This document shows positions 43,423 to 52,225 of a stretch of 64,000 nt of DNA, piece by piece. Each line of letters opens with the position of its first letter. Positions within the stretch are counted from its first letter, which is position 1. Below the pieces are notes generated by a model, which saw only the letters and a list, made by a program, of their open reading frames with translations, was not told the origin of the DNA and did no database searches. Made by a program: the position numbers and the translations under genes. The stretch is from an uncultured Clostridium sp. (GTDB lineage Bacteria; Bacillota; Clostridia; Lachnospirales; Lachnospiraceae), in the NCBI GenBank assembly GCA_946553025.1, contig CAMNRM010000004.1, positions 1 to 64,000 of the forward strand, read 5' to 3'.

Positions 43423-43602
43423 ACGTTTGCCCTCCAATCCTATTAAATATGGTTAGTTTATCATAAAAAAGTAAGAAAGAACAGAGGAATTATTGTGCAA
43501 AATTAAAAAAATTCAAGGTCCAACTTGTCATTCTGAATATGGGAAAAAGAGGTATTTTCTTTTATAATAAAAAGCAAATATAAACACAGGAGGGCAAGGA
43601 AT

Positions 43603-45540
43603 ATGAAGTATCCACACATGTTTTCTGGTTTTGAAATTAATGGTATGCGCTTGAAAAACAGGATTGTTATGGCACCAATGGGGACATTTTCGGAGAACAG
43701 AAATGGTTCGCCGAATGAAAAACAAATTGAATACTATCGGGCCAGAGCAAAGGGCGGAGTGGGTATGGTTTTGTTAGAAGGGCAGTACACTACGAATAAA
43801 ACTGACCCATGGATTGATTATGTGACCATTGCAGGAACGGATCAGCAGATGCAGGGCTGGGCACTGTTGGCAGAAGCCTGTCATGCAGAGGGAGCAAAAA
43901 TCTGTCTTCAGTTAAGCTGTGGCCTTGGACGAAATGCATTTCCCTTCAGCGAAGATCCGATGGTTTCTGCATCAGAAGTTCCTTCATTTTATATGCCCGA
44001 TAAGCTCTGCCGTGCATTGACAATTGATGAAGTTCATGATATTGTGGAGCATTACCGCATTGCGGCCCGCAATGCTGTCCGGGCAGAGGCAGATGCCGTA
44101 GAAATCCATGCACATGCAGGATATATGATTGATCAGTTTATTACTCCGGCCTGGAATAAGCGTACTGATGAGTATGGCGGAAGTTTTGAAAACCGGATGC
44201 GCCTGGTAACGGAGATTTATGAGGCAATCCGTGGAGAAGTGGGGCCGAATTATCCGATATTGATTCGTATGGCGGCTACTCATGATTTCCCGGGCGGACG
44301 TACTCTGGAGGAGAGTATCGAAATCGTAAAATATCTTGAAAAGCTGGGAATTGATGCATTTGATATTGACCTGGGCTGTTATGAGCGCAAACAGTGGATT
44401 GTGCCCTCGATTTATGCCGGAGATGCCTGCATGGTTGATTATGCAGCAAAAATTAAAGAGGTGGTAAATGTTCCTGTTCTTTCTGCCGGTACATTTACTC
44501 CGGAAACCGCAGAGCAAGCGCTGGCAGATGGAAAATGTGATATTGTTATGTTTGGACGCCAACTCATTGCTGATCCAGATATGCCGAATAAACTTTTAGA
44601 AGATCAGGAAGAAGAGGTTCGTCCATGTCTGTACTGCAATCAGATATGTGTAGGCCGTCTGTATGAAAATCGTGTAATTTCCTGTGCGATTAATGCCCAG
44701 GCTGTGTTTGAAAAAGACTATCCGATAGTAAATACCCAAACTCCGAAAAAAGTTGCGGTTATCGGAGGAGGCCCCGGCGGTCTGGAAGCAGCAAGAGTTG
44801 CTGCTTTGCAGGGGCATGAAGTAACCCTTTATGAAAAGTCTGATAAATTGGGCGGACAAATCTATGCAGCTTCGAAACCGGTATTTAAGAACCGTCTGGC
44901 GAAATTTATTCAGTGGCAGCAGCTGCAGGTTGAAAAGTTGGGGGTAAATGTCTGTCTGAATCATGAGATTACTGCAGATTCACCAGAACTTGCCCAGGCA
45001 GATCGAATTATTGTCGCTATTGGTGCTGTTCCGGTTACTCCTGCGATTCCGGGAATTGATGGTGAGAAAGTTGTCGGGGTAATGGATGCCCATCTTGATC
45101 CTTCACTGATTAAGGGAAATAAGATTGTGGTGTGCGGAGGCGGTGCTTCCGGCTGTGACTGTGCCCTTGAACTGGCGATGGAAGGAAAAGAAGTTACTAT
45201 TATTGAAATGATGGATGAACTGGCTCCTGGCATGATTTTAGATAACCGAAATCCTCTGATGTTTAAGCTGGAAGATTATAAGGTTGAAGGGCTTACAGGA
45301 ACGAAGATCACCAAAATTGATGGCGGATCGGTTTATGCTCAGGATAAAGACGGCAAAGAACTGGTAATTTCCGCAGATACAATTATTACTGCTTTTGGTA
45401 TGAAGCCTCTTAAAGAAACAGCCTATGCAATTGCGGATAAATATGCTCCGATTACGTCGGTTATTGGAGATTGTACAAAGATAGGTCAGGTTGGCGAAAC
45501 AGTAAGAGGCGGATTCTTCGCTGCATGGTCGATTCATTAA
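43603..45540 (+). CDS. FMN/FAD/4Fe-4S ene-reductase of the old yellow enzyme family
   Basis: 645-residue enzyme built like 2,4-dienoyl-CoA reductase, BaiCD/BaiH and isoflavone-reducing enzymes of gut bacteria. The N-terminal TIM barrel binds FMN ([41 protein letters not shown]). The 4Fe-4S site is the Cys set in CLYCNQIC and the following C at ~residues 341-360. Two dinucleotide-binding folds follow: [15 protein letters not shown] (~386) and [13 protein letters not shown] (~509). It would reduce an activated C=C bond using NAD(P)H. Preceded by GGAGGG. First gene of a four-gene operon. Substrate unknown. Confidence 0.9.
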   Translation: MKYPHMFSGFEINGMRLKNRIVMAPMGTFSENRNGSPNEKQIEYYRARAKGGVGMVLLEGQYTTNKTDPWIDYVTIAGTDQQMQGWALLAEACHAEGAKICLQLSCGLGRNAFPFSEDPMVSASEVPSFYMPDKLCRALTIDEVHDIVEHYRIAARNAVRAEADAVEIHAHAGYMIDQFITPAWNKRTDEYGGSFENRMRLVTEIYEAIRGEVGPNYPILIRMAATHDFPGGRTLEESIEIVKYLEKLGIDAFDIDLGCYERKQWIVPSIYAGDACMVDYAAKIKEVVNVPVLSAGTFTPETAEQALADGKCDIVMFGRQLIADPDMPNKLLEDQEEEVRPCLYCNQICVGRLYENRVISCAINAQAVFEKDYPIVNTQTPKKVAVIGGGPGGLEAARVAALQGHEVTLYEKSDKLGGQIYAASKPVFKNRLAKFIQWQQLQVEKLGVNVCLNHEITADSPELAQADRIIVAIGAVPVTPAIPGIDGEKVVGVMDAHLDPSLIKGNKIVVCGGGASGCDCALELAMEGKEVTIIEMMDELAPGMILDNRNPLMFKLEDYKVEGLTGTKITKIDGGSVYAQDKDGKELVISADTIITAFGMKPLKETAYAIADKYAPITSVIGDCTKIGQVGETVRGGFFAAWSIH

Positions 45541-45563
45541 GTCATTAGGAAGGAAGGTAGAAA

Positions 45564-46034
45564 ATGATTGAAAGCTGTAAGGGCCTGAGGATGCATCACA
45601 GTGCATTGTGTGTATCGGATTGGGAACGTTCAAAGAAATTTTATTGTGATGGTCTTGGATTTGAATATATGTTAGAGTTTCCCGGATTTTTCCCGGAGCA
45701 GAAAATTGCCATGCTTCGGCTTCCTCAGGGAGGTGTAATTGAGATGTTCTCCCATGGAAAAGAAGGTTTGCCCAGTGCGGACGACCGGACGTTTACGGCA
45801 GGAAGCTATTTCCAGTATTGTTTTCAGGTAGAAAAGGAAGAGGATGTGGATAAGATGTATGATTACGTCCTTAATGAACTGGGGGGAACTTCTTATGTGC
45901 CGCCGGCAGATTACGACATGAAGCATGATGGTACAGTAATGTCCAGAGCCTGTTTTGTCTGCGGGCCGGACGGAGAGATTCTGGAATTTATTAAGCTTCC
46001 CGATCAGTATCTGACACAGCCACAGAAAAAGTAA
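45564..46034 (+). CDS. VOC (glyoxalase-like) family protein
   Basis: 156 residues with the vicinal oxygen chelate fold: MHHSALCVSDWERSKKFY...LGFEY gives the first beta-alpha-beta-beta-beta unit, with a metal-binding His in HHSAL. VIEMFSHGKEG and DGEILEFIKLP near the C-terminus carry the Glu ligands. Members are isomerases, epimerases, lyases or dioxygenases. Placed directly after an ene-reductase, it could be an epimerase or racemase acting on the same substrate. It starts 23 bases after the upstream stop with AAGGAAGG. Confidence 0.85.
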   Translation: MIESCKGLRMHHSALCVSDWERSKKFYCDGLGFEYMLEFPGFFPEQKIAMLRLPQGGVIEMFSHGKEGLPSADDRTFTAGSYFQYCFQVEKEEDVDKMYDYVLNELGGTSYVPPADYDMKHDGTVMSRACFVCGPDGEILEFIKLPDQYLTQPQKK

Positions 46035-46067
46035 ATAAAATATCTACATAAATAGAGGAGGGGTTTG

Positions 46068-47111
46068 ATGAAAGGGTTACTGTTGGTTGAAAAGGGAAAG
46101 GTTGCGCTGGGAGAACGTCCTACGCCAACTCCTGACCCCTTTGAAGCATTGATTCGGGTAACAGCTGCGGCAGCCTGCAATACGGATTTGGAAATTGTGG
46201 AGAATTTTATTATGCCACCGGTTCAGGGACGTTTTATTGGTCATGAGTGTGTTGGGGTAATTGAAAAAGTCGGTTCAGAAGTAAGGTATTTTAAACCCGG
46301 AGATCGGGTTTGTGTTCCGGCATTAACTCCCGAGTGGCGTTCCATAGAGGCGCAGCAGGGATGGGCTACTTTTTCCAATGGCGGTATGTCATTTGACTGG
46401 GGGCTGATGCGGGATGGAACTTTCGCAGAATATATTTGCTGCCGTGATGTTGATATGAATTGCGGAAAAATTCCGGATGAAGTTGATGATTTAAAAGCAG
46501 TTATGGTTTCGGATATGATTTCAACGGCATGGAATGGCCTTGATCATACACAGTTCCGTTTAGGAGATACAGTTGCTGTATTTGGCATTGGACCTGTTGG
46601 TCTTTGTGCTATTGCTGGAGTACGCAAAAAGGGAGCATCAAGGATTTTTGCCATTGGAACTAATCCAAAGGGGGTTGAACTGGCCAGAGAATTTGGTGCA
46701 ACGGATATCGTTAGCTATAAAGATGGGGATGTTGTAGCACAGATTAAAGAATTGAATGGCGGATTTGTCGATGTTTCTGTTCTTGCAGGGGGAGGAGGTG
46801 CGACGGTTGCACAGGCTTATCGTCTGACACGTCCGGGAGGAAATATCTGTAGTGTCAATGCATTTTATGATGATGTTGTTATTTCTCCAGCAGATTGGAA
46901 TTCTGGGATGGAAACAAAACCAATGGTTGGCTATCAGAATACAGGTGGGCGCTGGATGTTTGAGCGATATTTAAACATGCTGAAATATGATAAGGAATTT
47001 GACCCTTCAAAGATTATCACACATATTGGTTATGGTCTTGAAAGCCTGGAGGATACGCTTTGGAATAAGAAGAAACGGGAATGCTTAAAATCAGTAACTA
47101 TTTTAAAGTGA
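46068..47111 (+). CDS. Zinc-type alcohol dehydrogenase (MDR family)
   Basis: 347-residue NAD(P)-dependent dehydrogenase resembling the secondary alcohol dehydrogenase (TbADH) branch. Likely catalytic zinc ligands are Cys in AACNTDLE, His-Glu in GHECVGVIE, and Asp in MVSDMISTAWNGLD. The four structural-zinc cysteines are absent, as in that branch. The cofactor fold is VAVFGIGPVGLCAIAG. The start at 46068 is preferred over the TTG at 46065, with GAGGAGGGG upstream. Third gene of the PucR-linked operon, 33 bases after the VOC gene. Confidence 0.87.
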   Translation: MKGLLLVEKGKVALGERPTPTPDPFEALIRVTAAAACNTDLEIVENFIMPPVQGRFIGHECVGVIEKVGSEVRYFKPGDRVCVPALTPEWRSIEAQQGWATFSNGGMSFDWGLMRDGTFAEYICCRDVDMNCGKIPDEVDDLKAVMVSDMISTAWNGLDHTQFRLGDTVAVFGIGPVGLCAIAGVRKKGASRIFAIGTNPKGVELAREFGATDIVSYKDGDVVAQIKELNGGFVDVSVLAGGGGATVAQAYRLTRPGGNICSVNAFYDDVVISPADWNSGMETKPMVGYQNTGGRWMFERYLNMLKYDKEFDPSKIITHIGYGLESLEDTLWNKKKRECLKSVTILK

Positions 47112-47119
47112 GGTGCATC

Positions 47120-48151
47120 ATGAAAGCAGCAATTTATCATGGAATCAAACATGTTTCTGTTGAAGAACGGGAAAAACCAGTTGCCGGAGATAAGGATGTT
47201 GTTATTCAAGTCGTAAAGGCAGGAATTTGCGGGACAGATGTTCATGCTTATCTGGCTGGTGGAGATGATGTGGGAATTCATGCAGAGAATGAATTTGGTC
47301 ACGAATTTGTCGGTATAATCTGTGAGGTTGGAAAAAATGTTGAGGATCTGCATCCGGGGGACAGGGTGACGATTTGTCCAACAGCAAGAAGGCCGGAGAG
47401 CTGCGGTTTAAACTCGACGGAAATTGCAGACATGAGTGGTGCTTTTTCTGAGTATGTCTATGTGGAAAATGCGAAAAAGGATGAAAATGTTTTTCTTCTT
47501 CCAAAGAATCTGTCCTTTGATCGAGGTGTTTTGACAGAGCCTTTAAGTGTTTCTACACATGCGGTAGAGATTGCCGATTTAAAGGGTGGAGAAAAAGCGC
47601 TGGTTTATGGAGCTGGAACGATTGGCTTATGTGCTGTGGCAGCGCTTCAGGCTAAAGGAATTAAGGATATTATTATTTCCGATATTAATGAGGCTAGGCT
47701 TAATATTGCAAAAGAAATGGGCGCAACACCTTTTCATTCTGGCAAAGGCAATTTAATGGAATTTGTAAAAGAGCAGTGGGGTATTTATCGGGGGAATTCC
47801 GGTGAGGATTGCATCAATGCCGATGTGGTAATTGACTGTGCAGGTCTTCCGATGATTATTGACGAGTTTATCGGCAATGCAAAAACCTTATCGAAGCTGA
47901 TTATCGTGGCAGTTCACGGAAAGAATGTGGAAATCAGCCCTTACTGGGTTCTTGCCAAGGAAGTGACGCTTAAAGGGTCGAGAGGATATACGGCAGAGGA
48001 TATCCTTACCTCTATCCATACTTTATCGCAGGAGGAATGCAAACTGGAAAAAATGATTACACAGAAATACGATCATAAGGATATTGGTGAAGCATTTGAA
48101 CAGGCTTGTGATGGGAAAAATGCAATAAAAGTGGTGATTGAGTATCCATAG
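47120..48151 (+). CDS. Zinc-type dehydrogenase (MDR family), second
   Basis: 343 residues, a polyol/threonine-dehydrogenase-like member. Catalytic zinc ligands sit in GICGTDVHAY and NEFGHEFVG, and the fold binding NAD(P) is ALVYGAGTIGLCAVAA. The usual structural-zinc loop has only one Cys (CPTARRPESCGLN region), so structural zinc is doubtful. The start at 47120 follows GAGGTG, 8 bases after the previous stop; an in-frame ATG at 47081 would overlap that gene. Two dehydrogenases in one operon suggest successive oxidation or reduction of the same compound. Confidence 0.87.
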   Translation: MKAAIYHGIKHVSVEEREKPVAGDKDVVIQVVKAGICGTDVHAYLAGGDDVGIHAENEFGHEFVGIICEVGKNVEDLHPGDRVTICPTARRPESCGLNSTEIADMSGAFSEYVYVENAKKDENVFLLPKNLSFDRGVLTEPLSVSTHAVEIADLKGGEKALVYGAGTIGLCAVAALQAKGIKDIIISDINEARLNIAKEMGATPFHSGKGNLMEFVKEQWGIYRGNSGEDCINADVVIDCAGLPMIIDEFIGNAKTLSKLIIVAVHGKNVEISPYWVLAKEVTLKGSRGYTAEDILTSIHTLSQEECKLEKMITQKYDHKDIGEAFEQACDGKNAIKVVIEYP

Positions 48152-48204
48152 TTTTTTATATTTATCATTTTTGTAGTAAAAATTTGAGAGAGAAGATAAT
48201 TGCA

Positions 48205-48242
48205 GGAAACCGGGTATTGATAGTATATATCCGGTTTCTTCT
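48205..48242 (+). terminator. Terminator of the oxidoreductase operon
   Basis: GAAACCGG (48206-48213) and CCGGTTTC (48231-48238) pair perfectly, then TTCT. The T-run is short. Confidence 0.6.
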
Positions 48243-48319
48243 ATGGTTAAAAGACGGTGAAAAAATACTAAAAATTGTAGCGACAAGTGTTTTATAAGAA
48301 TTTCGTAAGAAACTGGATA

Positions 48320-48348
48320 TTGACATCCGATTTCTTTTTTGATAGCAT
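48320..48348 (+). promoter_or_regulatory. Promoter of the GntR/YtrA-ABC operon
   Basis: TTGACA (48320-48325), 17 bases, TAGCAT (48343-48348). A palindrome begins two bases downstream. Confidence 0.7.
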
Positions 48349-48350
48349 AA

Positions 48351-48373
48351 CTGTATTAAGAGTATTAGTACAG
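48351..48373 (+). promoter_or_regulatory. Palindromic operator, probable YtrA-type binding site
   Basis: CTGTATTAA (48351-48359) and TTAGTACAG (48365-48373) form an inverted repeat with one mismatch around five bases. It overlaps the expected transcription start of an operon whose first gene is a GntR-family repressor, the usual place for autoregulation. Confidence 0.7.
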
Positions 48374-48467
48374 ATAAAGTGATTCATACAGTTTGTCTTT
48401 TTTCCCTAGAAATCCGACCCATCTGTACGGCTCTGAAAAGAAGAACTGAGAAAGGAGGAATGTTTTA

Positions 48468-48875
48468 ATGATTGTTCTGGACTATAAAGACCGGCGGCCA
48501 TTGTATGAGCAGGTGGTGGAGCGGTTTAAGGATTTGATTATCAAAGGGATTCTGCCCGAGGATATGCAGATGCCTTCTGTCCGAACCCAGGCCATGCAGC
48601 TTTCCATTAACCCGAATACGATACAGCGGGCCTACAGTGAACTTGAACGGCAGGGATTTATCTATTCGGTGAAGGGAAAGGGGAGTTTTGTGGCAAATAT
48701 CGGCAGTTTTTTGGACGGGAAGAAAGAACAGTGGCGACAGGGCATGAACAGCATGATTCTGGAAGGCTATGCCATAGGCATTTCCCGAAAAGAGATGGAA
48801 GAGATGGTGGCAGGCGGGGAGAGGCAGCATGTTGCGGGACGACTTGATGAAAGGGGGACGGACAGACATGATTAA
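48468..48875 (+). CDS. GntR-family regulator, YtrA subfamily
   Basis: 135-residue winged-helix repressor with the short effector tail of the YtrA group. Visible: IVLDYKDRRPLYEQVVERFKDLI, then the recognition region LPSVRTQAMQLSINPNTIQRAYSELERQGF. YtrA-type regulators are encoded with and repress ABC transporters that answer cell-envelope stress. AAAGGAGG precedes the ATG. Its last codons overlap the ABC ATPase start by eight bases. Confidence 0.92.
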   Translation: MIVLDYKDRRPLYEQVVERFKDLIIKGILPEDMQMPSVRTQAMQLSINPNTIQRAYSELERQGFIYSVKGKGSFVANIGSFLDGKKEQWRQGMNSMILEGYAIGISRKEMEEMVAGGERQHVAGRLDERGTDRHD

Positions 48876-49767
48876 GGCAGAAAACCTGACGAAACGTTTT
48901 GATGATATTGTTGCCGTGGATCATATTACGGCGGAAATTAAGGAAGGCTGTGTGTTCGGCCTGATTGGGACGAACGGTTCGGGAAAGAGTACCTTTCTTC
49001 GGATGGCGAGCGGGATTTTAAAGCCGGATGAAGGCTCGATTACGATTGACGGGGAGGAGATCTGGGAAAATCCTTTAGTGAAGGCGAGGTATTTTTATAT
49101 TTCGGACGACCAGCATTTCTTTCCCAACAGCACGCCCCAGGAGTTAATGCAGTTTTACCGCTGCACGTATCCGGCTTTTGACGAGAAGAGGTTTTATTCG
49201 CTTTTGGAGAATTTCGGGCTGAAGAAGGATCGGAAGATTAATACCTTTTCCAAGGGCATGAAAAAGCAGGTTTCGGTGATTTGCGGGATCTGTGCGGGGA
49301 CGGATTATATTTTCTGTGACGAAACCTTTGACGGTCTGGACCCGGTGATGCGCCAGACGGTAAAGAGCCTGTTTGCAAAGGATATGGAGGAACGGAATTT
49401 GACGCCGATTATTGCCTCCCATAACCTGCGGGAACTGGAGGATATCTGCGACCATGTGGGCCTTCTGCACCGGGGCGGGATCTTGCTTTCCCGCGAACTT
49501 GACGATATGAAATTAAATATTCACAAGATTCAGTGCGTGTTAAAACCAGGGATTACGCCAAAGGATATTGTACAGCTGGATATCGTCAAGCAGGAGCAGG
49601 TGGGAAGCCTGTACACCCTGACAGTGCGGGGAAACCAGGAGGAGATTATGCGCTCGATGGAACTGGTTGAACCGGTATTTTATGAGTTAATTCCTTTATC
49701 CCTGGAAGAAATCTTTATCAGTGAAACGGAGGTGGCGGGTTATGACATCAAAGCACTTATACTTTAA
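48868..49767 (+). CDS. ABC transporter ATP-binding protein
   Basis: 299 residues. Walker A is GTNGSGKST; the Q-loop region is FYISDDQHFF; in place of the standard LSGGQ it has FSKGMKKQVSV, the form common in BcrA/YtrB-like transporters; Walker B is YIFCDETFDGLDP. A longer frame from 48829 is rejected: ATG 48868 overlaps the regulator's stop codon (translational coupling). It energises the permease encoded next. Confidence 0.92.
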   Translation: MIKAENLTKRFDDIVAVDHITAEIKEGCVFGLIGTNGSGKSTFLRMASGILKPDEGSITIDGEEIWENPLVKARYFYISDDQHFFPNSTPQELMQFYRCTYPAFDEKRFYSLLENFGLKKDRKINTFSKGMKKQVSVICGICAGTDYIFCDETFDGLDPVMRQTVKSLFAKDMEERNLTPIIASHNLRELEDICDHVGLLHRGGILLSRELDDMKLNIHKIQCVLKPGITPKDIVQLDIVKQEQVGSLYTLTVRGNQEEIMRSMELVEPVFYELIPLSLEEIFISETEVAGYDIKALIL

Positions 49768-51958
49768 ACTTCTTCGGGAAGATGCAAAGCGGAAACTCTG
49801 GGCGGCAGCGCTGCTTGGACTGGCCTTTTTCTTCAGCCTTCCCGTGCCGATGGCGATGGTGCTTCCCTCCTATCAGGTTACCGAATATGTTACCCTGGCA
49901 CAGATTATTCTTCGCCGGACGAATAATGTGCGGATGATGCTTGGTTTTAATGAGGGCTATCCGATGGTAGCCATTTTGATGTTTTTTGCTGCGGTGGTGA
50001 TGGGAATTGCTACGTTTTCCTATCTGCACAACAAAAAGCAGATTGACTTTTACCACAGTCTGCCGGTAAAGCGCAGTCTCTGGTTTCTGGTCAATCTTTC
50101 CACCGGAGTTTTCCTTCCGGCGGCGATTTACCTTGTGGCAATCGTTCTTTCCCTGATTGTGGGTGCGGTGAACGGCGTGCTTCCCGGACTGGTTCTGAAA
50201 ACGGCGGCTTCCGGCTTTTTGCTGAACATGCTTTACTATACACTGACCTATATCACCGTGGTTCTTGCCATGATGCTGACAGGGACGAAGATTGCAGCGA
50301 TTTTGGGAAGCGCAGTGTTTTTCTGCTTTTTCCCGGCAGTGAGTGCGCTTAGCCGGACCTATTATGAAGCATTTTTCCAGACCTATTATTCGGGGACGCC
50401 GGATATCCTTTCCCGAACATTGTTAAAACTTTCACCGATTGCGGCGATTGCCCTGGCGATGGAAGATCTTAATCCGGTGCGGATTATCTCGGTGATAGCA
50501 GCCATTTTGATTTTAGGAACGTTTGTGTTTTTCCTCTACAAAAAGCGCCCTTCAGAGGCGGCAGGAAAAACCATGGCGTTTAATACGTCCAAAGTGATTA
50601 TCAAAGTGCCGCTGGTGCTGGCATTTGGAACAGCCGGGGCAATGTTCTTTTATTCGATTGAGTCAAGCCTTGGATGGACGATTTTTGGAAATATTGTGGG
50701 CGTCGTCCTTTCACACTGTATTATCGAAGTGATTTACTGGGGTGATTTTAAAAAGCTGTTTTCTCATGAAAAGACCCTGGCGGCTTGTCTGGCGGTATCT
50801 TTGGCTGTGCTTTTAAGCTTTTATTTTGATCTGTTTAAGTTTGACGCCTATGTACCTGAGGAAAGCCAGATTGCCTATGCGTCGGTTGATTTTAATAAGG
50901 ACAGCTGGGTCTATTCCAGAAACTTTGACAGGGAAATGTACGGGCCTGATTCTATCCTGCATCAGGCCAGGCTGGAAGACACTGCGGATGTACTGACTCT
51001 GGTTAATGAAGCCCTCCGGCAGATGGAGGTGGAAGAGCGGGAAGGCGATACGGGAAGGAAGAGATTAGAGGGAGAGTACCGGCACCGGTTCAGGATGGAT
51101 GTGTGCTATACCTTAAAGAATCATCGGAAGGTGTATCGTTCCTATGCGATGTATATGGACCCGGTGATGGAGGCAGCGGATAAGATTTATACGGATGCAG
51201 CCTATAAAAAGGCATTGTATCCGGGGCTTTGCTTAGATGAATCCGCGGCGGGAAATATCGTTTACCGGGGATGGAATGATAATATTCAGCACTTAGACGG
51301 CAGTCAGCAGCAGTGGGAAGCCGTGCTGAAGGCGTACCAGGAAGAGATGGCAGCGATGAGTTTTTCGCGGCGGATCAGGGAAAACCCGTTTGGTGAACTG
51401 CTGTTAATCTCAAGTGAAAATATTCAAACGATAGAGAACGGGCGTGAGGCGGATGATATTGAACCGGTTCATTACCAGTGGGGATGGTATGAAGGATATT
51501 ATTATCCGGTTTATCCTTCCTTTGCAAAAACCATCCAGGCGTTAGAGGACTGCGGCGTGGAACTTAAAGAATTGATTAGCGCAGAGGATGTAGAAGATAT
51601 CACGATTTCCGGTTATGGGCCGTTTGACGAAGAAGATGTGGAAGATGGGGAAGGTGATTTTGCCGCGGCAGAGTGGTCAAAACCGGTCTATGAAGACGAG
51701 GATGACTTATTATGTCAGAAAACCTATGACCAAATCGAGGATATTGAAAAGATTCTTTCGGCATGTGTTATCGATGAAAAGGGCTGGCGCAACGGGATGA
51801 CCGAAATCGATGGACAATATAATCTTGTGATTAGAGTTAAAGGAAAAGGAAGAAATCAAGTCAACGGAAACTTTAGAATCGAAGAAGTACCGGAGTTTGT
51901 GGTCAGGGATTTTGTGGCTTTGGATAAAGAACGGATGGAAAAATACCGGGCAGAGTAG
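49742..51958 (+). CDS. Large ABC transporter permease with extracytoplasmic domain
   Basis: 738 residues. The first ~370 hold about eight hydrophobic segments (e.g. AALLGLAFFFSLPVPMAMVL, VAILMFFAAVVMGIATF, IAAILGSAVFFCFFPAVSAL, ISVIAAILILGTFVFFLY). A polar, acidic C-terminal region of ~340 residues follows, probably outside the membrane. The start at 49742 follows GGAGGTGG and overlaps the ATPase gene by 26 bases. With the YtrA regulator and ATPase it forms a three-gene envelope-stress-type operon. Substrate unknown. Confidence 0.82.
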   Translation: MTSKHLYFKLLREDAKRKLWAAALLGLAFFFSLPVPMAMVLPSYQVTEYVTLAQIILRRTNNVRMMLGFNEGYPMVAILMFFAAVVMGIATFSYLHNKKQIDFYHSLPVKRSLWFLVNLSTGVFLPAAIYLVAIVLSLIVGAVNGVLPGLVLKTAASGFLLNMLYYTLTYITVVLAMMLTGTKIAAILGSAVFFCFFPAVSALSRTYYEAFFQTYYSGTPDILSRTLLKLSPIAAIALAMEDLNPVRIISVIAAILILGTFVFFLYKKRPSEAAGKTMAFNTSKVIIKVPLVLAFGTAGAMFFYSIESSLGWTIFGNIVGVVLSHCIIEVIYWGDFKKLFSHEKTLAACLAVSLAVLLSFYFDLFKFDAYVPEESQIAYASVDFNKDSWVYSRNFDREMYGPDSILHQARLEDTADVLTLVNEALRQMEVEEREGDTGRKRLEGEYRHRFRMDVCYTLKNHRKVYRSYAMYMDPVMEAADKIYTDAAYKKALYPGLCLDESAAGNIVYRGWNDNIQHLDGSQQQWEAVLKAYQEEMAAMSFSRRIRENPFGELLLISSENIQTIENGREADDIEPVHYQWGWYEGYYYPVYPSFAKTIQALEDCGVELKELISAEDVEDITISGYGPFDEEDVEDGEGDFAAAEWSKPVYEDEDDLLCQKTYDQIEDIEKILSACVIDEKGWRNGMTEIDGQYNLVIRVKGKGRNQVNGNFRIEEVPEFVVRDFVALDKERMEKYRAE

Positions 51959-51970
51959 AAATAGATGATT

Positions 51971-51992
51971 GCTGTGAACGTGTGAACAGTAA
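51971..51992. repeat. Dispersed palindromic element, right half
   Basis: GCTGTGAACGTGTGAACAGTAA is identical to 29312-29333, the right half of the complete copy. It lies 13 bases after the permease stop. Confidence 0.75.
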
Positions 51993-52029
51993 AAGCAGAT
52001 GTATTGTTCGCGGTTTCGTTGACAGGAGG

Positions 52030-52096
52030 AGCAGACAGGCGAGTGTGCTGAAAATGAACAAGTCAGTACACTAAGGTTTGTCTGCTTCTTTCTTTT
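52030..52096 (+). terminator. Two-part terminator hairpin after permease
   Basis: Outer arms AGCAGACA (52030-52037) and TGTCTGCT (52079-52086), inner arms GTGTGCTGA and TCAGTACAC, followed by TCTTTCTTTTG. Confidence 0.65.
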
Positions 52097-52225
52097 GTAT
52101 ATTGAAGAATAGTTAAGTTTTTAGTAAGGATTTCTGGCGGGAAATATGGTAAACTATGGATAAGGATTGAGAACATTGGTTAAATGGATAAACAGTTGGA
52201 AGCGGAATCGTTGGGAGGAAATGCG

